The position numbers and the translations under genes are program-made. Positions 24,619-37,850 of a stretch of 64,000 nt of DNA are shown here, piece after piece; the stretch's first letter is position 1, and every line of letters starts with the position of its first letter. Source of the stretch: Echinococcus granulosus (taxonomy: Eukaryota; Platyhelminthes; Cestoda; Cyclophyllidea; Taeniidae); assembly GCF_000524195.1 (NCBI RefSeq), contig NW_020170417.1, positions 1 to 64,000 on the forward strand, written 5' to 3'. The notes below the pieces were generated by a model. The model saw only the letters and a list, made by a program, of their open reading frames with translations. It searched no databases and was not told the DNA's origin.

Positions 24619-25023
24619 TTTTCATCAAAAAAGTGTTGGTCTTCTTCTGACCACGTGGTACATAAACTGCGTGGAATGCTTTCGAATGATGGATCAATAA
24701 AAGTTCATCGGTCTGGTCAATCGCAGCGAGATTAATCTCCTGAACGACGTCTAGGACCTACTCATTTTTACTGGTTGTGCTAGGAGGAAAGACCGTCCTC
24801 TAGTGTATGCTGACCCAAATTCCCTGCTAATCCATTTTCTCCACGACGTTTGATTTGTACAAAGTATGCCCAACATTAATGAAGTACAAGAATTAGCTTC
24901 ACATCTCTGGAAAGAGAATATTTAGGTTTGCAAATAATGAAGTAACAGAGTCGGACCACAAACACACACCCAGTTAACATGGAAGATTTACGCTTGGCAC
25001 AATCCCACTGGGTCGGTGAGGGC
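24619..25023. other. Short intergenic region between two minus-strand genes
   Basis: 405 bp between the 3' end of the DH-BAR-SH3 gene and the start of the channel gene. It must contain the channel's 5' UTR or promoter. No motif recognised. Confidence 0.4.
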
Positions 25024-28000
25024 TCAACTAAGGCGCTCCAGCCGAGAGGAGGGATAGAAGAACCTCCGGCCTGTTCTGTCACTTACCTCCGCCCACTCAG
25101 GGTTTCGCACGGCATCGGTCCATCGAAACACATACACGACGTCATTAACCTGTAAGTTGGGTGGTGTTTGGTGGTCCGAATAGTGGTAGACGATCCGCGC
25201 TTTGCAATGGGCAGGCGTAGGAGCATCTTTAGTGTTGGGTCTAGGGTTTGAACCTTGTGCCACTTTGCTTTGCCTTTCCCATATCGCTATAATGACCTCA
25301 ACTTGCGATTTCAAATCCGCTTCACGAAGCCGGACTAAGGCTTTAGTCTTCAAAGGATAGAAAAGGCAAGAATATCGTAAGGAGCTTTTATTATGAGGTA
25401 GAAGTGTGATGAAAATGTGAACGAATGTCCTGCAAACGATAGAATCGCTTTTTACCACTTGTGTCGCTAGAATCACATTTACATGAAGGTTTGATTGCCC
25501 TACCTGGATTCAACCTAACAACTATAAGATGTCAATTCTTTATCCACTTATGATAAGTGACCACGTCAAAGCGAGTCATGAACGGATTGATTGAGGCTAA
25601 GAAAAGTGAGGAGATTTAGGACGTCCTTGACTCAAGGTCAATTGCTCTACAATTGTGGTGCTTGAGCCATTGATAGATCAGTCTATTCAACAGAGCAGGT
25701 ATATGGGTCACACTGGAAGTGTGGTAGAAGAAGAGTTCATGAAGAGAAGGAAAAACAAACATTTCCTTCCAAACAAACCGGCAACCATTGTGCAATAAAG
25801 GGTGTGTGATTTTGTTGGCCTGAGGTTAAGTATACACTTTAGCATTGTTCTGCAAGTCGAATTTACAAGTCAAGTATAAGCAGGAAACGAAGTGGACGTT
25901 TGATTGTGCATTAACCTATTTTAAAAATGAAGCAGAATTGCTCGCCTACGACTTCTCAAAATTTCACAATAATTAAAAATGGTGACAACAGGGTCCCGTT
26001 GATTGGTGAGTTCTGGGTAGGAAAAAAAAACAGACACAATCTCGAAAGCACCACATAGGTGGTAATATGCCTACGCTATAAAGAATTTGTAGACAACCTT
26101 CACGGCGCTTCAAAACTTAGCCAATCACATTGTGAGGTCTCAGAATTTGACCAATCAGGATGCCCTTTGTCAAAATCTTTCTCATGCATGAATAACCGTT
26201 ACAAAGAAATCATTAAGACAAAACAAAAACTTAGTTTTTCTACAATTAGATCAAGTCTCCGTCTTTAATGAAATTTGGGAAACACTAGAAGGTTGGTTTA
26301 AGCCTTTCTAAAACGATTGCTTTGCATATTTGGATTGAAATAGAAGTACAGGCTAGGGATATTAAGTAGTATGTTCATCCTCGACTAACGTATAGATGCA
26401 AGAGAACGCTTAGTTGAAAGCGACTCACATATCTTTCATCTAAGCCATTCTCTTTAATTGCAGCGTAGTTGAAAAGCCTTTGCACATGTGAGAGGTAGTG
26501 AAGAAATAGGGCTTTAATAGCTTTTTCGGTTTTGCCTAAGATCGCCTCTGAGAGAGCCATTGCTTTTTTTTCATCTCGTCGATACGCATCAATTGTCGCT
26601 GGATTGGCGGTTCTGTTCCTCTGCAGGTGCAATTATTCAGTTAGCATGGGAATACCGTCGCACATGCATCTAAGGTCATGAATGAGTTATTTTTACTCAT
26701 GCAATTTGGTCGGTGCCTCATTCAGCCCCTGCAATAGCAGTATTTACATCTTAAATTATTTGCTTTTTCATAGGCAAACACAACTTATTTTAACCTACTC
26801 CATCGGGTATGACGACTATCTTCGATTAAGTGGCTCAAAGCGCGCCTGTGAATAATTCACAACCACCAAGGTCCACTTCCACCATGTTTTTTGATGCGCC
26901 ATTCGTATAGGAGGGGTTATTCCACTTTGTAAAAAAGTTCCGATAACTTACCTGCGTTTTGGCAATATCATTGGCTCTAGACTTCAACTTTTTCAAAGAA
27001 GGCTTCATCTTTTTTAAGGGTGCGGTCAACAACTTCAGCCGATCCAACACCTCCTCCGAGGCCCTATTAAACTAATAAATGCATTATATGCAGTAGAAAA
27101 TAATACTTTTTTATTTTTCTTATGTTACATTCGTAACCAATGAGGTGAGTCTTAAAAGGAAGGTTCTAATGTTTTTTTTATCATCGAACGGAAGCAAAAG
27201 AGCAACCTACCATAGTGGGGTCAAAGATCCTGATCTGATGCTGCACGGAAGACGCATGAAAGTTTAGTGGGAGAGAGCTTCCTACAGCGGAGTCTAAGGA
27301 TTGAAGTAACTCGCGGACAGCCTTGATGAGGAGGCGTCGGTTCTCTATGAATGACTAATGAAGTGGGTGGTCAAGGTTATTTAAGTCACTCGATCGCACA
27401 GTCCTCTCTTCTGCAAAAAGTTCGAGATTGTAGCAGTGCGAAGATGAGATCGCACCTACCTTGAGGTCCTCACTGTTCAATTTGATCCATTTGGAGAGAT
27501 CTTCAATTAGCAGAGAAAGCTTCTTCCCTTTCTTGCGGTAGTTTGTCATGCGAGAGTTCTCCTACCAAAGTAAAGTCATACAAAAGGCAGTAAGTGGCGG
27601 GGGGGGGGTTTACAAATGCCCAACATACGCGCAGATCGCCAGTGGCATTACTACCTCTCACATCTTGATTTCCATTTTAAAGTCAAGTGAATCTGTTCAT
27701 TGCCAGGTCATGGTAACTAGTTGGACCGATTTTTTATCATAGATCAATTGGTTGTTACTAACCTGTAAGCAATTACTTTCGTGGCTTTTTTTGCTAACAT
27801 TAGATCAATTGTGCTGTTGAAGGTAGTGGGGAATTCACTTCCGAGAACTTGATAGCACCCTGCAATTAACATTCTCAAGTACGCAAAACGGGTCCACTAT
27901 AATACGATTAATTAAGTCAGTTCATCCATTTGAGACGATAGTAAAGCTCCGTGTTTCAGTGACATTTTTTATCTCTGATATTCTGAATTATATCCACCAA

Positions 28001-31000
28001 TAACGAACTTACAAAAGCTCCACCAGCAGCAGAATTACCAGCTGATACATCTACAGTCAGTTGGGGAAAATCGTCATATTGCTTATCTATAAAATTACGT
28101 AAAAAAGAAAAATCCACTTGAGGAAAGTGCTGAAGACTACTGCGTATTTGGAGTTGCTTAGTGTCACAAAGGCGGTGATCTAGAGGAGTTCAAAAACACC
28201 TAATGATGGGGCGTTATACTTTCCGCTTAGGTTAGGTTCACCTCGCTTTCACTACCGACATTCCTTTCAAAAAAACATGTTCGACAGTTTATCTGCTTCA
28301 CATCTGACACCTGATAATAATCCAACAACTTCAAGTGAGCCGCAAGTGATTTGAGGAATAACAGAGCAGACCGCGCATGTAAACGGAATATCAGCTTGAG
28401 GAAACACTCGAGTAAGGTATGCGTGTACAAAGCATTCAACAAACTCACAGTCCCCATCCGCGCGTTTGGCCGCCTCTGCATCATCGCAAGCCTTCTGAAT
28501 TGCAATTTTGGCCTGTTTTACATAGGCAGAGTCGGGATGCAATTCCGGTGTATACTTGAACCAAAAGGACACGCGTTAAGCCCTCAACTATCTATTAACT
28601 TCATAATACTCTTCTTTGGCAGCAATAAGGCAAACGCGAACTCCACTTAGGTAAAGACACTGCCTTAAGAAGCAAAAAAACCTACTCTAATCACCTCGTA
28701 TTCTGTTGGTGCCATCTTGCATACGCTTGCATGCCACTAAGACAGGACGGCTAGCTATTTGAGCCTCAAGATAAAAGTGAGACACCATTCCTCCCCTTCA
28801 GTTCCCCCTTTTCCATCCCATCGTAGCTACTGAGCGGATTTTTGGCTCACTAAGGCGTTCCTCACACTCTCACCTCCAAATGACTGACGTGTCACTGACA
28901 ACATATCATTCCTCCTTTCCTGAAGAATAATCTTCCTGAACCAGATGTATGGTGTTTTCAATGCACACTACACCCCTTCAATTGCATTTCAGCCAAATGC
29001 ACAAGAAGCATCTGCATCTTCACAGTCAATTTCATTTCGGCTCGTAAGGTAGATGAGTTGGGTTTACACACTCTACATTGGTCTCGCATTCCGCCAACCC
29101 CACGCCTTTCCGAGCCCCCAAAAGCTATAGGGCCGTATAGCAATATGTAAAAAGCCATTGCAGTCAGTTATCTGAAAATCGTACGAAATTTTTGACCACC
29201 TGGCACCTACGGGCTGAGTTTTAAGAGTGATGACTCCGTGTCTTTTCTCACGGCTACATGGCCATAGGTTGTTCGAGGGATACTCATAAGGAATAATTAA
29301 TTTGAAGACACCAACTAATGTAGACTAGTCAAAAATGCACTCAAAATTCAAAACATTACCTTATCCAGACGATGTAGAATGCAAGTAATGTGGAAGGGAC
29401 GCTGAAAAGGCTTGAGTAGACGGTCTGAGAGAATTACCATTTGTCCCTCCAACCTATGAAGCAGTTCTCCAGCCTTGTCGAAGTATTCTACCAGATGCGG
29501 TCTCTAGAAGATCCAAAATCCCCCAATATGCTTTATAGGCTATATTTTGAGAAATCTTAAAAAGATAATTCTAAGCTATCCAAGCATACATGTTGTAGGA
29601 TCTCTGGGTCATAATCCTTAATGTACGCCACCATCACATTGCGAAAGGCAGGAAGAGTCGGTACAAGGTGTTTACCTAAAGAGGTTTTCAGAGTTTTGAA
29701 GTTTTTAGGCCATAAGTTATGATAAGAAGTCAATTTTGATAGTTTGATTAGACTTAGAGGTCTCAAATTTTATAATAACTTACATTATTCTTTTTTACAA
29801 TGCGCATTCTTAGCTGCGTATAAAAGAAAGGCGTAAATCTATTAAGATAACGCATTTTGAGATTTACGCAAGAAAAATATATTCAATTTAACAAAACAAA
29901 GCCTGGCCAAAGTGATTGCCTTTAAATGTATGCAGAGCTAAAAGTATTCGTACAAACACAGGCGTATGCAAGTTTGCCGTTGGGGGCTTCTGCAACTGCA
30001 TTCTCGTAAGCTCTGATCATTTGAGCGGAGGTGTAAATGTAGTCGTCCAAATTCAATTTTACTGCAGCAAGGTCCGCGGGGGTAATCTAGACAAGGCAAT
30101 GAAGAAAAATAACTATTCAAACTCACCACAATTTCTCAATTTCCTTTTTTATTCAAGTAGTGCAATTACCTACCTAATTCATCTATTTTAGGGTCAATAA
30201 GAAGGCAATACTTTTATTGAATAATTGTTGGGAAGGTTTTAACCAATTCTTGCCAACCTTAACTGTCAACCATGATTTTGCTGCAGGCACTTCAAAGACA
30301 TTGTGCCAATTCCATCCACTAGAATGGAACACTGAACCTTTCGTTCAGTAGATAGCATGAAAACTTCAATCGCTAAGGTAAAATCACGTTTTCACTTTTC
30401 TTCTTCTTTGGATACCACTTTAACAGAAATATATAGCGAGAACTTTGTTATAACTAGCAACCAGTAGGTCTATTAGGCCAACTTAGTGATGTGTAAAAGC
30501 AGCAAAGCATATGGAATTACTTTTGCATTGGCGTCTTGCAACAGATTACTTCTAGCTGATGTTAAGAATGGATAGCGATATTGATAATGAGGGAGTAAAA
30601 ATGACAAATGGGAAGTAGTCCCAAAGAAAAGATGCTCACAGAAACGGGGACCCTATTTTTGGTCATTATGTCTGAGACAAGGGTCATCTGTTTTTTGAAA
30701 AGTTTCTCGTTCTCAATTAACTCCCTCACTGCATTTGTTCTCTGATTCTCCATTGTTTCATCCATTTTGTAGTTGCTACAACTGTCAGAGAAGCCGGCAG
30801 GACCAACTCGAAAGCCGTTGCCTTGAAAGGCTTGCCTACGTGGGGTTGGCGGTGGCTGTTGTCGTCTAGCTTGAAAAATTGTGAAAAGAAAGAAGTACTT
30901 ACTACTGAAAATCAAACGTCATCACTAAATTGACGCTATGATAAATCAAAACATTGTTTTATAACTGGAAAATTGATTAAAAAGAAACGAAAGGAGCATA

Positions 31001-31149
31001 TATTGCACAAATTTGTTTTAAATGATTCTTAGGCTAATTTTACAGTTTTAAACTGCTTAAACAAAAGAAAAGAGAGTTGGATTGTGTAACCTACAGGCGT
31101 ATTTCGGCGGTAGAGGTGGAGGCGAAGATTTATGATTAACAAAGTCCAT
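25024..31149 (-). CDS. DH-BAR-SH3 RhoGEF, DNMBP/Tuba-like (exon chain partly resolved)
   Basis: Supported exons, in transcript order: 31149-31095, 30869-30640, 30061-29954, 29675-29590, 29503-29360, 28554-28449, 27859-27777, 27561-27460, 27354-27211, 27071-26952, 26620-26429, 25347-25024. Likely extra exons lie at 30640-30061 and 28449-27860 (one near 28144-28040). A Pro-rich start (PPPPLPPKYA, QQPPPTPRR) precedes a DH domain: AVRELIENEKLFKKQM, then LLKPFQRPF, then KYTPELHPDS, matching Tuba's KPVQR and STPESHPD. A BAR domain spans the 27.5-26.4 kb exons (RRLLIKAVRELLQSL; DRLKLLTAPLKK; RRDEKKAMALSEAI). One SH3 domain (ARIVYHYS...NDVVYVF) ends the protein. Such proteins activate Cdc42-type GTPases at curved membranes. 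The N-terminal SH3 repeats of Tuba are absent here, as in ARHGEF37/38. Confidence 0.8.
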
Positions 31150-32289
31150 ATCTACCGATTAAGAACCAACAATGTATCGCAATCTTTAAAAAATTTTTCA
31201 GTAGAAACTTTTCAAGTAAATCAGTACCAGCTGTCGATACCCAGCTCAATGGTACAAAATGGCCTAGTAAATAACGCAAATTGTAAACAGACGTGTACAT
31301 ATATGCGCGCAAGTAGTTTAAAAACTGTCAGAATGCTGCAATATAAGGTCTCTCGGTGCCTAAAAGAGAACGAATCCTACAAAATCAACTTAGGAAAATT
31401 ACAGCTTTTATTACAATTCGACTAACTTAAATTCATCCTTGCACTCTGCAAAAACACAGAACAAAAAAGGGGAAGCCTGTCCAACTTACTACAGTGGATA
31501 AGTGTAAAGAAATGTGAACCTTTTTTGACTTTTAACAAACTATGAGCAAGCTTAAATACTAGGAAATAACAAGTCACTCCTTGCTTTTCAATAGAGCAAC
31601 CTTGTAAAGGTCAATACCATTACTAAAAATTGGGCAAATTAGTATCAACAAACAATGATTTTTCTATAAGTTTTATCAATTGGTAATGTAATTCAAATAA
31701 GGTTGCAAAAGAATCCCATCCGTTTGCCAACTTATTTGATTGAATGGTTTTAGGGGCAAAGGAAGTTGGTGTGTCGATTTAAATAAGAAGAAATAATTTA
31801 AATGGATACGTTTAATTTACGTAGCCACAATGTACTGATACTCAATACATTATAAAGTAAAAAAAGCAACAAATTTAAAATCAGGTGCTACGGGAACTTT
31901 CTTTTTTGCAGCTTTGAATACAGTAACCTATCCCATTATCAGGCCTCAAAGTCGGAAAAATGAGACTATTGGTGTTTTAAATGGTAGTAACTAGCCAGAG
32001 GCGACATTTGTTAATGTATAGTAAAAGTATGCTTACACCGGAATTAAACAGAGGAAGTACACTTGGTTGATACCATGATATTCAAGTTTCCGGTTTCAAC
32101 AGAAATCATACAAATAGCAAGAAGTTCCTGACGATGCTCCTAAAAAAGTAAGCACCATATTTTATTCATTCTTTTGGCAATTTAAAAACATGCTAAAAAA
32201 GTTAAACCGAACAAGTGATTTGCAGTTCATTCCAAATAATGCATCGCTATTCAACCTCCAGATGTGATGACAGTTAGTTAGAAAGTGGT
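31150..32289. other. Intergenic, upstream of the DH-BAR-SH3 gene
   Basis: AT-rich sequence with no recognised gene; presumed promoter region of the minus-strand RhoGEF. Confidence 0.35.
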
Positions 32290-32820
32290 GAGAAGCGGTT
32301 CAAAACTGTTCTGTCCTACTTCATCCTACTCGATCCTTTCCTGTCTATTTTGATCTGTTTACTTTGCAACAAACCAAGTGACAGAGAATTCGTACTAGAA
32401 GGCAAACTCCTGACTCGCGTACAAGCCTCATGACCAACTTGCATGACTACATGTGTAATACGATAGTGGTTTATCCCTCGGTTCTGGTAAGGCGCCACAT
32501 TTGTACTTTGAATTAGCCCACTTGTACCTCGCTGGGTGGGGTGGCCTTTTGGGCCATGCCAATAGCCCAGACACCTTCTCCGTGCTGAATATATATATTC
32601 TGCCCGAGTATTGTGTCTTCTTTCGTCTTAAGGGAGTCTCGGGACGCTACACGTGCTTAAGCTTGGTGTTAATATCTGCCGGTATCCATGGTCGCACACG
32701 ATCAGGCAGATATAGGCGTGCATATGCAAGATCGACCTCACCACGTGCACGTACAAGGCGGTAATAATGCTTGCGGGTTGAGACTGAAATTGTCTAAATG
32801 GCTTGGTCGACCACACAAGT
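32290..32820. repeat. Older dispersed repeat (R2), copy A, interrupted by an LTR-like insertion
   Basis: Shares with 38636-38968 the ordered blocks GCGGTTCAAAAC/GCGCTGCAAAAC, GTGACAGAGAATTCGT, GACTCGCGTRCAAGCCTC, ACTTGCATGAC, then GGYGGTAATRMKTRCGGGTTG and AACTGTCTAA-type sequence. The match is split here by the 198-bp element at 32454-32651. The class of R2 is unknown and no coding capacity is evident. Confidence 0.6.
32454..32651 (-). mobile_element. Solo LTR-like copy
   Basis: Exactly 198 bp, reverse complement of the repeat at 498-695, with ends TGTAGCGTCCCGAG and CGTATTACA. It sits inside R2. The left flank ends CATG and the right flank begins CGTG, a plausible 4-bp target-site duplication with one mutation; the uninterrupted R2 copy at 38 kb has a single CATG at that point. 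Confidence 0.75.
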
Positions 32821-34924
32821 TCTACCAAATAAGCGGCCTCAAACCCGAACTTCCTCACTTCCCAATATTCATTGCACTGGAATTCATTGCGTTTATAAGA
32901 CGCAAATTACAAGTACCATTTGCGGTTTCACCTTTATCCATTTCTACATCCCAATTCACTTCACCTCTGTTTTGTTGTTTTTTGCAAACTTCAGACTAAA
33001 TAGGTTGTCATATGACTGGGATCCTCTTGCAATATTAGCAAAGTTCTAGGTCAAAGTATAAAGGGCTACCTTCCTTGTTGATAATAATTTGCTAAAATTC
33101 CAATAATGTTCTTGACATTCACAGGGTTTCCGCATTTAAAAGTAAGGAACAACCAGCTTTTTAAAGTGCTTGTAGGCTGCTCGTAGTTGCGTTTACGTTG
33201 TCGTAATGGTCTATTTACGAGATTTTTTACTTATAAAGCTGTTTTCTGTCAAAATAGTGCTTAAGTATTGCCAGTATTTTGCATTTGCGGACTGGATACA
33301 GGCCACTTTTATACAGCAATGAACTCAGGGTAGGTGCAATCTCACTTTTAAAGTGCTGCGTTCTTGATCTTTGAATAAGAGAGGACCGTGGTAGCAGGCA
33401 GTTAAGTATGCCATTAGTGAGTGTGGTGGTTAGCCTTAAGCAATTTTTAAAGGATTCTAGCCACTATGAATTGCACTGCTATTGTAGCGTTACTTCCACT
33501 CAACACAACATAACGCAATGTGACTGTCATTAAAAGTGGCTCAGCACCTACTATTTCAGATGTCGCCTGGTTGCAAAATGAGAGGATAATATGAAGATGT
33601 CAACCCACAAGGCTGCAAAGTACATACTATGACAAGCAAAAAAGTGACAATGGATGGACATCTATGTCTCTCAGATGCCAAACATTAAACGTGCCACAAC
33701 AAGGGCGACCGGCCTGGCCCCTACTAAGTGTGAAACCTAGTGCAGCTCTGTAAATCCATTCCGCTTCCCTCATTACAACGCAAACTTGCCATCCTTGGGG
33801 GAAGAAGCGTTTTGGATGGTAAGGGTCATCTCATAAACAAGTTATTTGACCTGCAACACATGGCTTTGTAAGAAACCAATCACGGTTTATCATAATCAAA
33901 AATGTTTTCATAAGTGAACACCTCCTGTTGGACATGAAGGTGAGGTCTACTTATAAGTGAGTGAATGGAGAAGGCCAAAGGAATTAACGCTCATTAGAAC
34001 AAGCTCCAGAAAGTTTTATGGACAATGCCTAGACTGACAAAGGGGATATATCAAGTGTGTCTATTCAGAAGCTTCAATAGCTGGCAATTGTGGAGATTGG
34101 ACGCACCTCATGACCGAAGGTACATACCTGATTCTACAGCAGAAAACAAGCTCTCATCCTCCGTATGGCTCTATACATTTGCAAATTCGCAGCTTTTGGC
34201 AGTAGATCTCTTTTCAAACTCGCTCTCTCGATGCTAAGACAGGCAGCTAAGGATAAAATGGCGGAGGGGCAATAATGTGGCATTTTCTAACAAGCTGGCA
34301 TCCAAATCGTTCCTAGAGGAAAAAATTGTCCTTACAAAATTAGTAAAAGGTCTGTTTTAAAAAGTTAGGAATCGGCGTATCTCTTAATATTGCGATACTC
34401 GAATTAATTACATGACTAGTTGTTAGATGCTTAACATATATCTTGGACATTGCAGACACCCGACATGAGTATGAATAGAACATAATAACAGAATTTAGAA
34501 AGCCAAAGCTGCAAAAGCTAAACCGTTGAAGGAGCCAAACATATAGTTGAATGGAAACGGCTCCGCTACAGATGTTAGCTCTTTAATAACACCAAAGTAA
34601 GTTGTTGGAATTTGAGTCAAAACCGTAAAAATAAGAGCATGCGTGGTCTTGATTAAAAAAACTAAAGCGTTTGTCTTTGCTAAAACTCGGTTTTGTGCAC
34701 CTCATGTCTCTTGACCTCCTATTTTGAAATAATTTGATTATGTACCTGGTGGATTAAGTGGCGATTCGTTTAAGGCTTCTTATGTACTGCCAATTGTTAC
34801 AAATGTATTCAAAGTGTTAAAATTAGGATTTTACCGCTATTTTTGAAGTATAAAGCGCATCGGTTGGGTACCTTAATGACCTTCGTTTGTTATACCGATC
34901 TAATTATTGTGCCACTAGTAACAA
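32821..34924. other. Intergenic, upstream of DNAAF4
   Basis: No gene recognised. With 31150-32289 it separates the divergent RhoGEF and DNAAF4 genes. Confidence 0.35.
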
Positions 34925-37201
34925 ATGTTTATTTCGGTATCCGATTTTACGTGGTTTGAAAGTGATGATGAGATCTACATAACAGTTCCCTTGAAAGGCA
35001 CCCCTTCGAAAACTTGTGACTTGTTCATATCTACTAGATATGTCAAGGTATGCTGTAGTTAGTAAAAAAGGAATAAAGTATTTCAGTTACACCTGAATAA
35101 TTATACATATAATAAAGGAAATGGAACCCAATCCTATTGCGTTTTTGTAAAATGCGTGGTTTTTGACAACCATAAACTATATTCTATGTGCAGTATTTCC
35201 TCGGTAACCACATTGTGGCACTTCGTACCAACGGATTAACCATGCACTAACATGTATCCTATAATTATCGACACTAGTTATAACACTTATTTGTTACCTC
35301 CTTCCTGTCAAGATTATTTTGTTTTTTAGATTGTCTTTAAACCTTACATTTTTGAGTGTGTACTTTGGGGCTTCATCGATGTCGATAACAGTAAGGTCGT
35401 TCTCGAAAATTGTGTTGCTGCACATATGACACTGAAAAAGAAGACCGTGTCCAAATGGCCCAAATTGGAGGCTGATGAAATGAGTTACATTTTTACCGCT
35501 TGTGTACATGCTTTTCATAGAGGAAAAAGAATCCCTCATGAGAATTCGGCAAGAAGCGATTGCTGAAGTACAAGCACGTGAAACAGAACGGGAGAAGAAT
35601 AGCCGTGAAGAAAAGAGGCTCGGTGAGAAGACCGCACTAAAGGCAATGATGAGGGTAATATTTTGCTTGTTTCTGAGTTCTTTTGAAGAGTCCAGTTTAA
35701 AACCTCGCTTATTTGTCAGTTTCACGAAATGTGCTGTGTCATATTAATTGGCCTCTTTGGTACTTATCGACTAACTGCAACAAAACAGTTTCTTATCGTT
35801 CTCTAAGGCAGATAACGAAAAGTTATTGCTATTTGATTTTTTTGAGGGGGTGGATTTGCAAACTTGGCAGCCTACTAAAAATGATTCATTTTGTATATCC
35901 TTTACGCTGATTGTCACTTTCTGAATATGCTTCTAATACCCAGCATCTTTGCGAGGCTGACTATGTGTTTTCTTTTTTTCTGACATTAAAAGTACCCTGA
36001 TTTTTGACTGATTCTGCTAGATTGAAGGAGAGGAACGAAACCGTCATGAGGAGACTAAGAAGGCGGCAACTTTTGCAGCAATGCAGGAATTGGTGGAAGG
36101 TCAGAAAAAAATGCAGCAGCAGGCTAAAGAGGTATTTTTATTTGCTTGGCGCTACTTAGTGATATATGCAGAGAGATGCGAAAATTGCGGCGGCACGTGC
36201 ATTTGCCCGAGAAGTCTACGGAGGTGGCAACACAGTTTCACCAACTCCTGCAACTTTAAAACAATATATTTTTAAGGGATGCGAGAAGCCTCAGGTTCCC
36301 GTTAGAAGTAATGATAAAATTGTCGTTTCCTTTACTCCCCGTGTGTTCCCCACTCCGGAAAGGGAATCCATGAAAGATGACGAAGAAAAGGTATCATTGA
36401 TGTAATATACTACTTGATAAACATAAGTAGCAACTGTTTATTCTTGCTTATATTCTAGTGGTTGCGGGCTCAAGCGGAGCATAGGCGAATACTGACCTCT
36501 AAAGTAGTAGAAGATGGGGATCTTTCGGAAGCCGAGAAAGATCCAATCTGGTTGCAAAAGAAAGCTGCGTAAGGCACTGATTATGTCACTAGTGCATGCC
36601 GTTTATTGTTGAGCGATTTTCAGTCAAGTGGTTGCACCTGTTTTAGTTAACTTTCAATTTCTTCTCTTTGACATTTGCCTAGAGCCCTCTTCAGAGCTGG
36701 TGATTTTGAAGCCGCAGCACTTGCCTATACGGAAGCCTTGAAACGTGCTCCAAAACTGCCATCGTATCCTTTTAGATATACATGCTTCCTGGCTGTTGGA
36801 TCTATGCACCTATCCTTAACGTGGCTTTTAGTCTTCATCTCAATAGATCTGCTTGTTATCTGCAAACGCGTAATTTCTTTCGTGCTCTTGAGGACGCCTC
36901 AACGGCACTAGATTTGCTTAAACCTGCCGTTCCACAGAATCTAAATTCTCGCATTAAAGCTCACATTCGTCGAGGTGTTGCATTTTGCAACTTACAAATG
37001 TTCAAAGAAGGTTTCAGCTTGTTCTTTAATAAATAAATGCCAGCTAAAATACCGACTTAACCTAATCATTTCGTGGTTTTAGGTATATCAGAGTATGAGG
37101 CTGCGGCGAAACTCAATCCTGCTGATACAACTATACAGGATGATCTCAGTCGATTGAAGGGGATGATGAGTAAACCCATAAAGCGACCCATCAACACCTA
37201 G
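34925..37201 (+). CDS. DNAAF4: DNAAF4 (DYX1C1), dynein axonemal assembly factor
   Basis: Exons: 34925-35047, 35330-35483, 35521-35654, 36021-36131, 36172-36390, 36459-36568, 36683-36763, 36832-37010, 37083-37201; all GT-AG, phases agree, 409 aa (human about 420). An N-terminal CS/p23 domain (about 1-90) has VSDFTWFESDDEIYITVPLK. A charged coiled stretch (about 93-195) follows, then FTPRVFPTPERES, diagnostic of DYX1C1, and three TPR units (about 285-395) with LHLNRSACYLQTRNFFRALE and HIRRGVAFCNL. The protein works with HSP90/HSP70 to preassemble outer and inner dynein arms in the cytoplasm. Intron 2 (37 nt) and intron 4 (40 nt) are very short; the others are 68-366 nt. The 3' neighbour is convergent. 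Confidence 0.93.
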
Positions 37202-37850
37202 TTCCTTCTCATTATTGCATAATTTCTTTGTTGATTTACTTTGTTCGACATTCTGGCCTCCTTCATTGACTTGAAAGGGATGGCATACGGTTTTGCCCAT
37301 TTGAAAGTAAAAAGGCTTTAACCATGGATGTGCATATTGGCATTTTTCGCATAAAGACAAATTATTACAGGAATAATAATGGTAGGAGTTGAATTCAACC
37401 AATAATAACAAATTTTTTGATTCTCTGACATTGCATTGCACCTCTAATTCATTGCGTCTGCAACTGTTTCTTTGTTTTTACGCGTGCGCGTGTAAATGAG
37501 TATTGTGTTGTGATTAAAACAAACAAGGGATCAGATGATGCTAGTCCACAAAAAGGAAAAGGTGAAAACTACAGAAGATGCGGCTATATACGGTAGCAAA
37601 CGTCGTGGAATGTGCACGTGGTACTAACTGAGGTCCTTTTACCGTTTTTGTATGTGCGCTTGTCATAAGTGGTGTTATTGTCTTTCCCTCCCTCCCGAAA
37701 ATCTACCACAACAGAGGAGGTGGGGGAAAGGGGTTGGATGGAGGGAGATAAAGCAGAAGTGAGAGATCGATAGATGGACAGATGTGTGCTTGTCAAAATG
37801 CCACGAAGACAGGCTCTGTGGTTCTGTCCTTGAATGCATAATTTGATCAC
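37202..37850. other. Convergent intergenic region
   Basis: Holds the 3' ends of DNAAF4 (plus) and the BEN-domain gene (minus). No further gene seen. Confidence 0.4.

Noticed and set aside
30270..30380. Candidate DH-domain exon of the RhoGEF on the minus strand
   Set aside because: The most protein-like frame needs a phase that does not match the preceding exon; left unresolved rather than forced.
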